Shown here: in pieces, positions 22,526 through 33,761 of the stretch | How positions within the stretch are numbered: the stretch's first letter is position 1 | Layout: each line of letters opens with the position of its first letter | Source: Hydractinia symbiolongicarpus | Lineage: Eukaryota; Cnidaria; Hydrozoa; Anthoathecata; Hydractiniidae | Length of the DNA: 64,000 nt | Direction: 5' to 3' | NCBI RefSeq assembly: GCF_029227915.1 | Contig: NC_079885.1 | Coordinates: forward strand, 17,557,001 to 17,621,000 | Notes under the pieces: generated by a model | Databases searched by the model: none | Seen by the model: only the letters and a program-made list of their open reading frames with translations | Told to the model about the DNA's origin: nothing | Position numbers and translations under genes: made by a program

Positions 22526-23113
22526 ATGAAGGATACTGCAAAAGAAGGGGATGGTGATTGTAACCTTGTTAATCAAAAGCTGTTGCTATCAATCTTCAAA
22601 TCACTCGGTCTTTACAGCAAGTATGCACTCGAAATGTTTGTATCAATAGCTCAAGTGGAAAGCTTATTAACACCAAGGCTTGCTGAACAACAAAAGTGGA
22701 GTTATTTTGTAAATTGGAGAGGCGGTCCTGGTCAAAATATTGAAGAAGATTTAGCACAGGAAATAACAAATAAAATCAGTAAAAATATTGTACATCATAT
22801 GGGACCAAACAAAACCTTTAGTTCTATTAGTAAAATATGCAAAGCAACAAGTGGGATTAAAGAAATAACTGAAAATTACGATAAAGAACTGGAGAAACAT
22901 GCAAAATCTGTTCAACATGCAACTGCTAATAGTAAAAATGATGAGATCGAAATAATTGAAGAATTGCTGAGAGTAAAACCCTTCGATTCGATACCTGATA
23001 GATTTCATGCAAGCTTTTGCAATATAAAGAGTAATCCACTACGCTATTTAAATGTGAGTGACTTTCATAAATGGCTTGATAATCATAAAAATGAAATAGG
23101 TATTTATCAGTAA
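22526..23113 (+). CDS. DUF6589-type transposon protein, C-terminal exon
   Basis: A TTGGTGTTGCAG acceptor opens a 195-codon frame to the TAA ending at 23113. It contains GDGDCNLVNQKLLLSIFKSL, then SKYALEMF, LLTPRLAEQQKWSYFVNWRG, NIEEDLAQEI and SPLRYLN-like text (NPLRYLNVSDFHKWL). The block R/KEGDGD - SKYALE - LLxPRxAE - W..FVN..G - NI..DL is what I know from DUF6589 proteins, abundant in cnidarian and fungal transposons. Full-length family members are much longer. A candidate first exon starts at the ATG at 22116 (MAEDDVRDLL), but most of the N-terminus appears to be missing. Function unproven; probably a component of the transposition machinery. Confidence 0.65.
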   Translation: MKDTAKEGDGDCNLVNQKLLLSIFKSLGLYSKYALEMFVSIAQVESLLTPRLAEQQKWSYFVNWRGGPGQNIEEDLAQEITNKISKNIVHHMGPNKTFSSISKICKATSGIKEITENYDKELEKHAKSVQHATANSKNDEIEIIEELLRVKPFDSIPDRFHASFCNIKSNPLRYLNVSDFHKWLDNHKNEIGIYQ

Positions 23114-23435
23114 AATATTCTTACACACAATGTGTTATATATATATACATTATTAGAATGTGAATACGCATAAAAACATAAACTTTTTATTGCAAGCTGG
23201 ACTTTAAAAAATATTGCTGATATAGGATGTCTAAAATATCTTTACAGATAAATGTTGTTTGACCCCATCAAAAATCTTATTTGATTATAAATTTGTTGCA
23301 TAATCAAACTAGCTATCTAGAGTATATATATACACAATCTGCTTCACAAAAATTCTAATGGTCCAACCTTACCAATAAAAAATGTTTTCAACAAAATAAA
23401 AGAAGAAATAAAAACTATATATATTATTTATATAC
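23114..23435. other. Convergent intergenic stretch inside the transposon
   Basis: 322 bases between the stop of the DUF6589-type exon and the stop of the helicase. AT-rich, with TA runs; likely shared 3' untranslated sequence. Confidence 0.5.
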
Positions 23436-25183
23436 TTATAGATTCAAATATTTTCTGATGACATCAAAAATTTTTGTCGAATACCTTTCATCCCAAACAT
23501 CAAATTTATGCAATAAATCACGTTTACAAGTTATTAAATGAAAATTGTTGGAAATTTTTCCAATAACATCATGTGTCAAATTAAACTCAAATGTTAATAA
23601 ATGAGAGTCTTCTTCCTTTTCAACATTAATCATTTCTAGCTCTAAACGTATTGATTCTCTATCAATATCTGACATTTGTATATGATGAACAGGAGAAAAA
23701 TCTTCAGTTGTCGTAGGATTACAGTTTTCACAACAATTGTCTTGTGTTTCGCATTTAAAACTGAAGTATTTGAGCAATGATTTTCTGAGACAATCAGTCT
23801 CTTGACAATATTTTTTAATTGATTCATCCATTTTTAAATTATTTTTACTGATGTCAGAGTTGTTGTAGTACAATATGGCATTTGATTGTGCACCATTTCT
23901 CCCTGCACGTCCAATTTCTTGTATGTAACTTTCCAGTTTTGATGGGGGAGAAATATGAATAATGTTAGTAACCTGAGGTACATTAACACCCATACCAAAA
24001 GCAGTGGTTGCAAATACTACCCTTATTCGAGAGTTTAAGGATTTCAATTCTTCCAAAATATCTTCTTTCATACATGAAGTGGTTGATGCATGAAATTGAG
24101 CATACAATTTAGCTCTTGGAGTTATCTCGTTTTCACAGAAGGGATTTTCAATAACCATGTCAAAAAGTTTATATGCATATCCACAATATTTTAAACCCAT
24201 ATATATAATTGTGATAGGGTAATCTTGTCTGGTTTCGTTTAATTCTGTTGCTATTGGTAATAGAATTTGTTCATAACTTTTTACACCATAGTTGTTTGGA
24301 AGTCGTTTTTTTACACTTAGAAACACATTTCTACGATTTGGTGAGGCTTTTACAATTTTGCAGTTCTGTAGAGATAAGTCTTTTATAATTTTGGAAATCA
24401 TTTTATCTCCCGCAGTTGCGGTTAATGCAAGCATAGGGCGATCTTGAAAGATGGTGTTTAAGACAACCAAATCTTGAAAGCTTTTTCTAAATTCCAGTCC
24501 CCTGAAACGATATAAAAACATAATATATATATATACCTAAATATGTAAATTATAGTATATACATAGTAACAAAAAGAGTATATATATACATTTATATTTT
24601 TAGCTGATAGTTTTTGTACATTTTGTAGCTAGCTATATATAAAATTTACTTACCACAATTCCACACAATGTGCCTCGTCTACTACACATGCAACAACATT
24701 ATCCTGATAAATTTTTGATTTTAGTAAATTTCTTCCTGTGTGTGACAAAAATGCTTCTGGATGTCCAAATAAAAAATCAATATCTCCATTTTTTATTTCA
24801 TGTGAAACTCTGAAATTTGGTTCGACAGGATCTTCCGTATTCAAATGTGCAAAAAGATCTTCTGTACATTCTTCCCTTTCATAAGTAAGTGTAGCAACTT
24901 CTACACCTCTTTGGCTCAAAATTTTTTGTTGATCCTCAATGATAGCGTTGAGAGGGCTAACAACAATCACTATGTTTCTTTTCTTCTGTAAAGGCATTAC
25001 AAAAGGAAGTAACTGGTACAAAATGGATTTCCCATATCCAGTAGGCAAAACCGCAAGAGTATCGTTTCCATTAATTAGTTGTTCAAAGCAAATGATTTGT
25101 TTGGGCTTTAACACAAAATTTGGGTCAAAACCTTTCTCTAGAGCAAGTCGAAGTTTGGAAAAAAGTTGTATTATATTTTCCAT
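23436..25183 (-). CDS. RecQ-like DNA helicase carried by transposon
   Basis: Two exons on the minus strand, 25183-24654 and 24501-23436. The intron is GT...AG and splits the Trp codon of DEAHCVELW. The total is 531 residues. Motifs in order: KPKQIICFEQL (Q-motif-like, residues 27-37), Walker A LPTGYGKS, motif II DEAHC, motif III LTATA, motif V FATTAFGMGV and motif VI QEIGRAGRNG. A cysteine cluster follows (CQETDCLRKSLL, CETQDNCCENC), as in the zinc region of RecQ enzymes. No HRDC domain is seen. It would unwind DNA using ATP. All motifs are intact and no stop interrupts it. Its place between terminal repeats marks it as transposon cargo or machinery rather than the host repair gene. Confidence 0.85.
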
Positions 25184-25295
25184 CTTGTTAGCCAGCTAAC
25201 TAAATTTTTACTCGCCATATGCTTGTTTTTATGCTCAGTTACCTTCCTATATTCCTTCCATAAAATCTGGACAAGCAAGACAAACGGCTCTTTCA

Positions 25296-25322
25296 AAAAT
25301 ACCCACTATAGGTGGGTATTTT
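25296..25322. repeat. 11-bp stem hairpin at inner edge of right terminus
   Basis: AAAATACCCAC and GTGGGTATTTT enclose TATAG. It lies just inside the right terminal repeat, with no equivalent at the left. Confidence 0.7.
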
Positions 25323-25401
25323 GACCGGCCAGTCCCAGAGCTACTTCTTTCGCGCCAGCCACATATCAGAAAGAGAAAAAGAAGCCCTGGGAACGAGATT
25401 G
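25321..25401. repeat. Right terminal inverted repeat
   Basis: Reverse complement of 21946-22027 with a few substitutions; ends ACGAGATTG, then the TATAATTAG duplication. Confidence 0.9.
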
Positions 25402-25494
25402 TATAATTAGCTTATTTGAATTATCATATGCATAACCATTTTGCACGTAGTTGTAGCTTCTTATAGCACGATTTGATCCAACAATTATGTTGTA

Positions 25495-25745
25495 CTAGTC
25501 GGAAAGGCCCGTGGAAAAATCCACTTAGGAAATGTTGGCGTTTAAAGTTTTTGATGACGTCATCAACCCGTCTATTCCGAAACGGATTTGGTGACTCAGG
25601 TTTGGTAAATTAACCCTATTTGGTCCCAGGTGGTCCCTAGTTACCCACGAAGTAGAAAATGACTGATGTCACTATCTCGTTTCCAAGTTATTTGACCTCA
25701 AAGTTTTAGGTGTACTGTAATGGCTTCCTTATAATTTAATGAGGG
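25495..25745 (-). mobile_element. Helitron-like 3' fragment, minus strand
   Basis: Reading the minus strand, it ends with GTGGATTTTTCCAC, GGG and a CTAG before T, like the elements at 57399-58512. The similarity fades near 25745, so the 5' end is missing. Confidence 0.55.
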
Positions 25746-27165
25746 TCTTATTGTATCATTTCTACACATAACCCTAATGACCTATAGATATAAATATTTG
25801 CCCTACATGGAAAAAGTTACATCATCCAAGAGGCATAATGGTGAGAGGGCTGTGGGAAGCGATATGCTACACTCAACTGGACCCACGTAACTTTCATTTT
25901 TACATGCAAAACAAATAGAAAGGTGAGAACATAGCCTGGTATTTTTTATTTTTCATCCTAAGCTTCACTCACTATATCTTTGAATGCTAGCTGGCTAGCT
26001 AGCTAGAGTAGAGGTAAGAGATGTGAGACAATATCAGACGCACAAGGTTTGTTTCCATTGGCTGAGACAGAAGTAGCTTAACTATAACTTAAATATCTTG
26101 CTGGCTACCTAGAACTCTAGAGAAACTTTAGCTATGTTACAACTTCCTATAGAATGTTAGCTAGCTAGCTAGTTACCTTTACATTACTGTAATTACTTTA
26201 AAGGAGCACGTCGGCTTAAATGAGCGCCCTTTCAGTTAGGCTTAACCTACAAACCAGGGATCCCTGTAAATCCAGGTATTTTAGATCCCCTAATCGAGGT
26301 TTTTGCCTTCGCCAGCACATGCGCTTCTTAATTGAAGATATTATTGTTTTTAGTTCGGATTAGCTAAAATATCTTTCTAGATTTAACTGTACCAATACAC
26401 CGTTTCACTGTGTCAATCGCACGCATGCACGAAATAGGAATTATATGTAGTGCTGATTGATAGGAAAATGTGAAAATTTTGCAGCGCCTGCTTTTTTTTG
26501 TCAAGCAAACATTATGACATGCGGGATACATTGTTTGGCGTGTTATACACAAATTATTTAATGTAGTCAAGGTTGACCATGCATTCCGAGTACAAGCAAC
26601 CTGAAATAGTACTATAATTTACGCTCTTTAGTTATAAGTAAGTACAAAATTCCTTGTTGTTAATTATTAAAAAATGCAAAAAATCGTTTTCACTTCTCCT
26701 TTTTCTAATTTGATCACTTATTTTTTGTAATGCTTCTCGTCTTAACATTTCTGTACATTATGCGTTAAAAAAACTACGCTTTAAAGAAAAGTAACGGAAA
26801 GTCTCTAGGATAATTAGGAAATTCTGGAAATGCACTCTGTTGTCTTAGTTTACTGATGTGTGTCGGAGAAAATACATTTTTGGGGGGTTTCTTTTTAAAC
26901 TAAATAAAGTAAAATAACATAATATAATACAGGAGAATAAAATAAAGAGAAAAAATCATACGCATTCTAAGAAAAAAGCTGCATTAACAACACGTTTAAA
27001 GAGGATTCCATTTCTAATCAGAGTGAAATAAGCAGCTTTAATAAAATCAACTAATCAAATAAAGTACGGAATACGATGTTTAATTGCGTGTGTATTACTA
27101 ACATTTTCTGCGGTTTGAAAACAATGTATTTTCCCTATTTTTCTTTGCTTTGACGTTATCATTTA
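25746..27165. other. No gene recognised
   Basis: AT-rich with several AGCT runs (26155-26173 and others). No coding frame of note. Confidence 0.4.
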
Positions 27166-27166
27166 T

Positions 27167-27900
27167 TTACACAGCATACGACAACAAGTTCACGTCATCA
27201 GGAACTAACTTATCATACAATAAGGAATAAAAAAATCCAGTCATTCCACCATGTTTAAAAAATCGAGCTACTATATTGTATGTCTCATTCACTAAAATTC
27301 GTAACACACAGTAGTAGAATATGTAATCACAAAAAACAGAAGCAGCTAACACCAGAAGTGAGTTCTCTGTTTTTAGAAGACTATCTTGTTTCTATATTGC
27401 ATTACACATTACTTGTGACAATTAAATATCAACAGCTTACTTCAACAAATTGCTTCTTTGCATAAAGATAAGTTCTCGTGTGCATTCTCAACAAAGTTTT
27501 CATAGCCTTAAAAATATTATTTAAATAATGAATGCAGGTTAAATCAGACCAAGTGGGATTCGAACCCACACCCTCTCACCTATTCAGGAGAGAGCGCTCT
27601 ACCTGAGCTTTTGGTCTGTATACTGATGTATCTTAGGATAGGACGTAACTATATATTTACATACCTTCATTTACATTTGTATATGCTTTTCCCAAATTGT
27701 TACCACCATTTGAAATTGGTGAAGTTCGATTTTAAGCACTTGTGTCAATTTCTTTTTCACTCTACAAGAAATATTAAACAGCATCAAACACTACTGAAAG
27801 GAATAAATAACTAGTAACAAAATTGTGAAAAGAAACTTACAACAATTTGATCATAATCAATAAAAAAATTTATATTGTTGTCCAGAAAACTGACATCTGC
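27167..27900 (-). CDS. Candidate exons of an unrecognised minus-strand gene
   Basis: 27900-27841 is a 20-codon stretch between a TTTTCAG acceptor and a GTAAGT donor (ADVSFLDNNINFFIDYDQIV). Further on, 27345-27167 follows a GTGTTAG acceptor and stays open to a TAA, giving a hydrophobic/aromatic-rich C-terminus with FFKHGGMTGFFYSLLYDKL. The two are not in compatible phase if joined directly, so at least one exon would be missing or one call is wrong. No family recognised. The tRNA-like sequence at 27546-27618 lies between them. Confidence 0.25.
27546..27618 (-). tRNA. tRNA-like sequence with abnormal anticodon arm (pseudogene or SINE head)
   Basis: 73 bases. Acceptor AGACCAA pairs with TTGGTCT, D arm GCTC/GAGC, and T arm GTGGG-TTCGAAT-CCCAC are all perfect, including a B-box GGTTCGAATCC. 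The anticodon arm, however, is CTCTC...GAGAG with a 12-base loop, or a longer paired stem with loop TGAATA, so no normal 7-base loop exists. More likely a tRNA-derived element than a working tRNA. Confidence 0.5.
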
Positions 27901-28389
27901 CTGAAAATAAAAATAAGTTTGGCAATGAATAGATTTTGACATTTGGAGTAGGGAGAAGGGGCGAGTCTAAACTTTGGTTCAACATTAAGTATATCATGGT
28001 GTACTCAGATTTCAAAAATTTCCCTGTTTGAGGGGGGATGATAAAAATAGCTCTGGTTGGGGGTGAAATTAATATTGTGGAGGAAACCCTACCCGGGGTG
28101 GATTATATTAAAAAGCTATAACTACATGTACTTTCCTTTAACCTATTGATGAAATGATTGCTTGGGGGGTGGGGGGACCAGGGGGGTTGGGTGGAGGATA
28201 CTATGAGCATGCAATTTCCCATTTGTAAGTTACCCCTCAGATTTTAAATTATGCACAATCCTTATGGAGTCATTTTTGATTTCTTGTGATGTTTGAATAT
28301 ATAGGCTGAAGGAATCGAAAATTTCCTGCATGGTCCTTCGAGATGAAAACTACAGTAAACGGAGGTGCCAATAGCTAGCTAGCTATTTC
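27619..28389. other. Non-coding between tRNA-like sequence and LINE tail
   Basis: Contains the 60-base candidate exon 27841-27900 and a G-rich stretch near 28160-28195. No other feature supported. Confidence 0.35.
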
Positions 28390-28488
28390 ATGAAGTATAA
28401 AACTATATTTTTATTTTTAACTACAAATTTTAAACTTGGCAAAAAGATATCGATGCTAGGCAAAGAGGTATTGCTGGAAATAAGTATA

Positions 28489-28641
28489 TATTATACAGCT
28501 ATACCAAGAAAGACTTTGCAGGAGGTAATAAGGACAGACTTAATGCAGAGGAATTTGAGTTTAGATCTAACACAGTCTAGATCAGATTGGAAGAAGGTCA
28601 TTAATATACCATGTCCAACCGAAAATGGTCATGAGCTATAG
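28489..28641 (+). pseudogene. Non-LTR retrotransposon tail (possible)
   Basis: The end of a frame running to 28641 reads TLQEVIRTDLMQRNLSLD, then SDWKKVI before the stop. This resembles the last residues of LINE reverse transcriptases (I..DL...L......R..WK..I). The upstream coding region is absent, as expected for a 5'-truncated copy. Weak but specific similarity. Confidence 0.4.
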
Positions 28642-29281
28642 AATCAGATGATATCAATCTACACTTAATAAAAGGTTTAAGCCTCAACAACGTTTCTGTG
28701 AAAAAAAAAATATGCTGAAAAAGGTCTCCCTTCGTTCGTTTTGCTTACCACACAATGTTAGAGGTGATTTCGTTACTAAACTTTCCATACTTAACAGCTG
28801 TATGCCGGAAGTATGTAGCTATAGCAGTTTTACATAAATTAAATTTGAAACCTTTAAAATACAATACATTACTTCGCATTTCGCTGTGAAGAAAGTATAA
28901 ATGTAGGTCTAAACCTTAACAGCGTATAGCCGATAAGCATGGCATGTTTATAAGGCTGTCTTCATAGCGTAAATACCAATGATTATGTAAACAAAGAAAT
29001 CTGTCTATAGCTACTAGCTAGCTAAGCTTTCATATTTATAGAAAAACTTTTATTTATGCAATAAATATTACGGACATTTATTTATGTTAGCTAGGCTAGA
29101 TACACTACACAAAAACAAATTTCTTTTACATAAAATATATGGAAATCTTCGCTTTTTGACTGAAAACTATAGTTTGAAAAGCTCTATTAAGACATGAACC
29201 ACATTTCACATTAAAAATTACCTATCACATCCATGTTTTATTCACTTTACAAGATGGGATGACAACACTGCATTTAAAGTG
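28642..29281. other. No gene recognised
   Basis: AT-rich intergenic sequence; nothing seen beyond AGCT runs. Confidence 0.4.
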
Positions 29282-29353
29282 TGCTGGAGTGGGTACTCGA
29301 ACCTGAAACCTTATGATTACAAGTCGAATGCGCTACCACTACACCATCTCCGC
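29282..29353 (-). tRNA. tRNA-Thr(UGU)-like pseudogene
   Basis: On the minus strand: acceptor GCGGAGA, A-box TGGTGTAGTGGTAGCGC, loop CTTGTAA with a possible UGU anticodon, B-box GGTTCGAGTACC and 3' arm CTCCAGC. The anticodon stem (TTCGA/TCATA) and one acceptor pair are mismatched, so it is probably inactive or the head of a SINE. Confidence 0.5.
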
Positions 29354-29825
29354 AAATCAATCTAACAGTTCATTTTATGTCAATTATTGCACCAAATTTG
29401 CAACACAAAATACAAATTCTAAATAATACTAAATTCTCTTCTTTTGGTCTATTGCATACCGACGGTATCCTACAAAAGTGTATTCAAAATGTAAAAAATG
29501 AGAGGTAACGACAAAATCAAAGTTTGCAAAATTTAATTATTTTGGTATATCTATTGCAGAAAAACAGTTTGCAACAAAAATCAGTTACTTCGATTATGCA
29601 TACACTCTTTCCCCCACAAAAGCTTCACAAAGTGTAAAAAAAAGAATATTTATAGGGAGTACTTCTGATTCAACAAAAATCAGTTCTTTTGACATTTTGT
29701 ATGTTGTCCTTACCCATTAAATCTTACACACAATTTCAAAAAGCTCTTATTTGGAACGCATTAAATTTAAATCAAGAAGTACACAGTTCTTCTTGCTAAG
29801 AATTTATCATAGTGGATATTATCAT

Positions 29826-30885
29826 TTTCCTTTGATGTTACGGAAATTTTCTGTGAAGTCGCCGAGAAAAGTATGTCTCAAATGTTAAATTTTATGACGT
29901 CACGGCTCGACGTCAATAACACTACTTTAACGTCAATCTTCTCTATAATAATACGCCAGTTCCGTGTGTCTGTCTGTCACTTTTGCAAAGTGGATAAAAT
30001 TTCTTAAATAAAGTCTCTAAAACATCGCCCATAAAATTGTCCTTTAATTTACCAAACTTTTAACGTTAAAATAATGAATGTCAAAGGAAAGTATATTAAA
30101 CTAGTCAATAGAACCCGTGGAAAAATCCACTCAGGCAGAATTAAAATTAAAAAAAAAGGGTCAGTTGAATTTTGATGACGTCAGCAACTCATCCACAAAA
30201 AAAATTTAGAACTTGTTTTCACGTTGCCTCTATTGTGTAGAGCTCAAAGCGCTGATTGCGAAAATGCATAAAATCATATGTTTGGGACGAACGCCTAAGG
30301 GTTTCAAAATTTTGCTGTCGTCAGCAATGGCTAGTCAAACCCCCCAATTTTTTTTTATCAATTTGTATACCTGCTGCCTTCATTGCATAGATCTTGAAAC
30401 GCTGATCAAGAAAATGTATAGGATCATGTATCTTTGACAAACGGTTGCAGAGGTATCAGGGTTTAAAAGTTTTTTTGTTGACGTTATCAACCCGTCCATT
30501 CCGAAACGGATTCGGGGACCTAGGTCGTTAAGGCCCGTGGAAAAATCCACTAAGGCAGAAGAATAATGGAAAATAATAGGTTGCTTTAGGTCCTTTGCTG
30601 ACGTCAGCAGTCCATGAACACAAAAAATTGGCGAAATTTGTTTATCCGTTTCCCGTAATTTGCAGAGCTTGAAACGCTGATGAGAAAAATGTATAGTATC
30701 ATGTGCTATGGACGAACGGAGAAAAATGTATAGTATCATGTGCTATTGACCAACGGTTAAGAAGATAAAAAGGTTTACAAATTTTGGTGACGTCAGTAAA
30801 GTCGCCCCAAAGTAAAAGAATTTTTTTAAAAAATTTGTATACCCGTTGCCTAGTCCTAGGTGGTCCTTAGTTACCCACGCGTATC
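29826..30885. mobile_element. Mosaic of Helitron-like fragments in both orientations
   Basis: 29826-29939 matches the interior of element G (58010-58115). A plus-strand 5' tip TCTCTATAATAATACGCC starts at 29940. At 30101 a minus-strand 3' end (hairpin GTGGAAAAATCCAC) meets it head to head, and a second minus-strand 3' end follows at about 30520. Both minus copies stop before their 5' tips. The frames here are not genes. Confidence 0.6.
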
Positions 30886-33761
30886 ATATAGTTAGAGTTT
30901 TCTCCTCTGTAATTGGCTAATCTACACGAAATATATGCTATATTTTTATTTTCTACCAAGAAACGAGTGCAATTTTTAGTTATTTTTCAATTGTACAGTG
31001 CAAAAACTGATATTTTTTTTTTGATTGGCTGAAATAGCGTGAAAAAGCTGACATCTTTTTCCTGATTGGTTAATAAATTGCTAATTAAAGTTCTTGTTTT
31101 CTTGAAAAACGAGAACTTGTCGGTAAATTTATTCCTCATAAAAACAAAAATTATTTTTACTAAACAAACTAACAATTAATCATAAATATTCACAGTTCAA
31201 TTTTTTTTCTGTTTCGGCTTAGTTATTAAAGAGAAGTGTCAGTGCTCTCCATCGTAGGGATTTTTAGTTTAACTGTGACTTTAGGTTAGTGAGGTTATAT
31301 CTATGGTGCGTTGAAGGAGTTTTGTGTTTAATTCGATTGTTTTACCTAACTTTTTATACATCAGCGGTACTTATTAAGCATACGTAAATATTTTTAGGAG
31401 ACAAAAGCGATATGGAACGATTTTCCACTATAAGCGAAGAAGAAATCAAACATTTTACAAGATAAATCACTGCTCTTACTTCAACTATTTTTTATTGAAT
31501 TGCCATAAATATATTACTCTAAAATTTATTTTCACTTAATTTCATCGAGGCGTAACATAAACAAGATTTTTTTTTCAAAATAATTCCCATCTGGCGCATA
31601 ATTTGTCATACCTCGTAAACCGTGATTAAAATTGAACAAGGCGAGTATATCAAATTACAGTGATTTATGCTCGGTTTATATGATAAACTAATTATCGCAC
31701 TTGTTTTCTAAAAATATCATCACATTTTTTTCAGTTCTCGTATCTTTAATCGCATAAGGTTCGTGAAATATGCAAACGAGAACGTAGAACACTCAAAAAA
31801 AATATTTCCGAGATTTTTCTCGGCAATGTGCGATAACTACTACATATTCTTAATTTTTTATTGAAGAAATTATGTTAATTCATAAAAGAACTGTATACTT
31901 ATTTTTCTTTCCCCATATATAAAAAAAAGCTTGCAAATTTTTTTGTCTAGTAGCTTTTTAGGTGCTTTATGCATATAAGCGCTCCATAGGTAATTAGTTT
32001 CAACCATCAGTTTAATTTCCCTAAATATGGATAACATAAATTTCCATGGCAACGCTTATACTTAACATATTATAAAAGTAAACTTATTATGCAAGTTTTT
32101 GTTTCTGTTCTAATTCTTTTTTGTCCTGGATTTTAGACGCTAGGTTGACATTATGACTTGTTCCTAATAAATATTATAAGCAGTCAAGAATTTTACAGTT
32201 TGTTTATTTCGGAACCTCTATATCATGCTTGCACAAAGATTTTGCCGTGGATGTCAAAACGTTGTTGTTTTTAAAATATCTCAATGTTCTTGCCTGTGCG
32301 TGTTGCATTGACAAAAATATTAAATACATGTTACAAACAACACGTTTTTTTTGTTACCATTGACGATATTGTATTTTGAAAATAAATAAGAAATCTTATG
32401 TCGTCAGAATGGCGCCTCGTGATATTTTATATAAATGCAAGATTGTTTTTTTTAATAAAATCGTAGATGATGTTATGAAACAAGATGGAACATGTCATTT
32501 TTTCTACAATTTTTAATTTTTTTTGTCATATATATATTTCTTTATTTAAATAAAAAGTTTATTATTTCCTTTCATATTCTGCATTGTTGATGTTGATGGA
32601 GCAAGGATTATTTTCTTACATGCTTGTCATCTTTTTATCGCTTTTTCACACGATTCTTCTCTGTGTGTAAAATTTCAATCCTTCTGTTGATTCAGTTATG
32701 TCAAAGAAATTAGATAGTTGTTTTGTTGTATTGTTTTTTACTTTAAACTGATGTGGTAGCAAAATCTCGAGCGTTAGGTGAATATTATTCGAATTAATAA
32801 GTTTCTTTTGGCAAGTACATGGTAAGATTATCGAATTGTCAAACTAAAAATTGCGAGTTGAAGCATGTGGGAAGTTAAAAATGCTAAGTTGAATAACCTT
32901 ATATTTAATAAATTATGTTTATCATGAGCAAATTATAGACTTGTGTGTTATCAGCATTAAGTTGTTCATGTGTTCTGAATGAAGAAGAGGTAGCTACGCG
33001 TAACACATTTGATAAACTTAAAAATTGCAATCCAAATCAATGTTAAGTACGTCATCAACATTGTGTATATATTGTTGCATTTGTTAATATAAATTATCAT
33101 ACTCAGTAATCTGGATGTGCAAGATAGTTGTGTCATGTAAAATTTTAGAAGATTTGATGCAAAGCAAACTCGTTCAACCAAGTACGCTTATTAAGAAAGC
33201 GTGTTATTCGGTGCACTTAATGTTTTACAGGCTTTGCAAAGTGTCAGGTTTTTTGTAAGCTATTGAATGTTAAGAAATCACACTTATGTACGAGTCATTC
33301 ATATGCTTACTTAAACTTTCAATTCAAATTGACTTGGACAAAATAAGAGATTTTGTCCAAGTACGCGTGCGCTAAAAAAATACTTCGTGAGCGTTTTGCG
33401 CTACTAGCGGAAAATCCAGTCAAATGAAAACGGACCTTAAATTTCAATACATTCGGTTTTTACTAAATAGTGCTTTTAATTGTCTCATCTCTGAACCTAA
33501 TGGGTTTATCAGCGAGATACGATATCTCTAAGTGCTCGACATGTTAGACTAGCACAACGAATGTTTTCATCAAATATTAGGTTAGAGAGATTTCTTTCAA
33601 CATTCGTAAGTATCCCAACACTTTTCAAGGAGTTGAAAAGTGTTGACCAACAACTGTTTTCCCTTGCAATGCAGTATGAATTTTTAACTAACTGGCGTTT
33701 ATATGAATTGTGAGTGATACTGATCTTAAACGACCTTTTGACGCATTTCATTAGAAAAATT
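30886..33761. other. Upstream region of the four-span gene, no gene recognised
   Basis: AT-rich. A short frame near 31413-31463 (MERFSTISEEEIKHF, then stop) resembles openings of transposon recombinase proteins but is too short to call. The promoter of the four-span gene should lie near the right end; no element is identifiable. Confidence 0.35.

Larger units (their letters stand above)
21946..25401. mobile_element. DNA transposon carrying DUF6589-type and RecQ-like genes
   Basis: Terminal inverted repeats of about 82 bp (21946-22027 and about 25321-25401) start CAATCTCGT(C/T)CCCAG and match base for base over most of their length. A perfect 9-bp duplication TATAATTAG flanks the element (21937-21945 and 25402-25410). 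Each terminus also folds on itself through CCCAGAGCT/AGCTCTGGG. Inside, a plus-strand DUF6589-type exon and a minus-strand RecQ-like helicase converge. Carriage of a helicase recalls the AcademH type of transposon, but Academ elements are described with 3-4 bp duplications, so the superfamily is uncertain. Only about 580 bp precede the DUF6589 exon, so the copy may be internally deleted. Confidence 0.85.

Noticed and set aside
30380-30739. 119-codon minus-strand frame
   Set aside because: Lies wholly within Helitron-like repeats that have no conserved coding frame in other copies.
31413-31463. Short frame MERFSTISEEEIKHF
   Set aside because: Only 17 codons; resemblance to recombinase N-termini is too slight to annotate.
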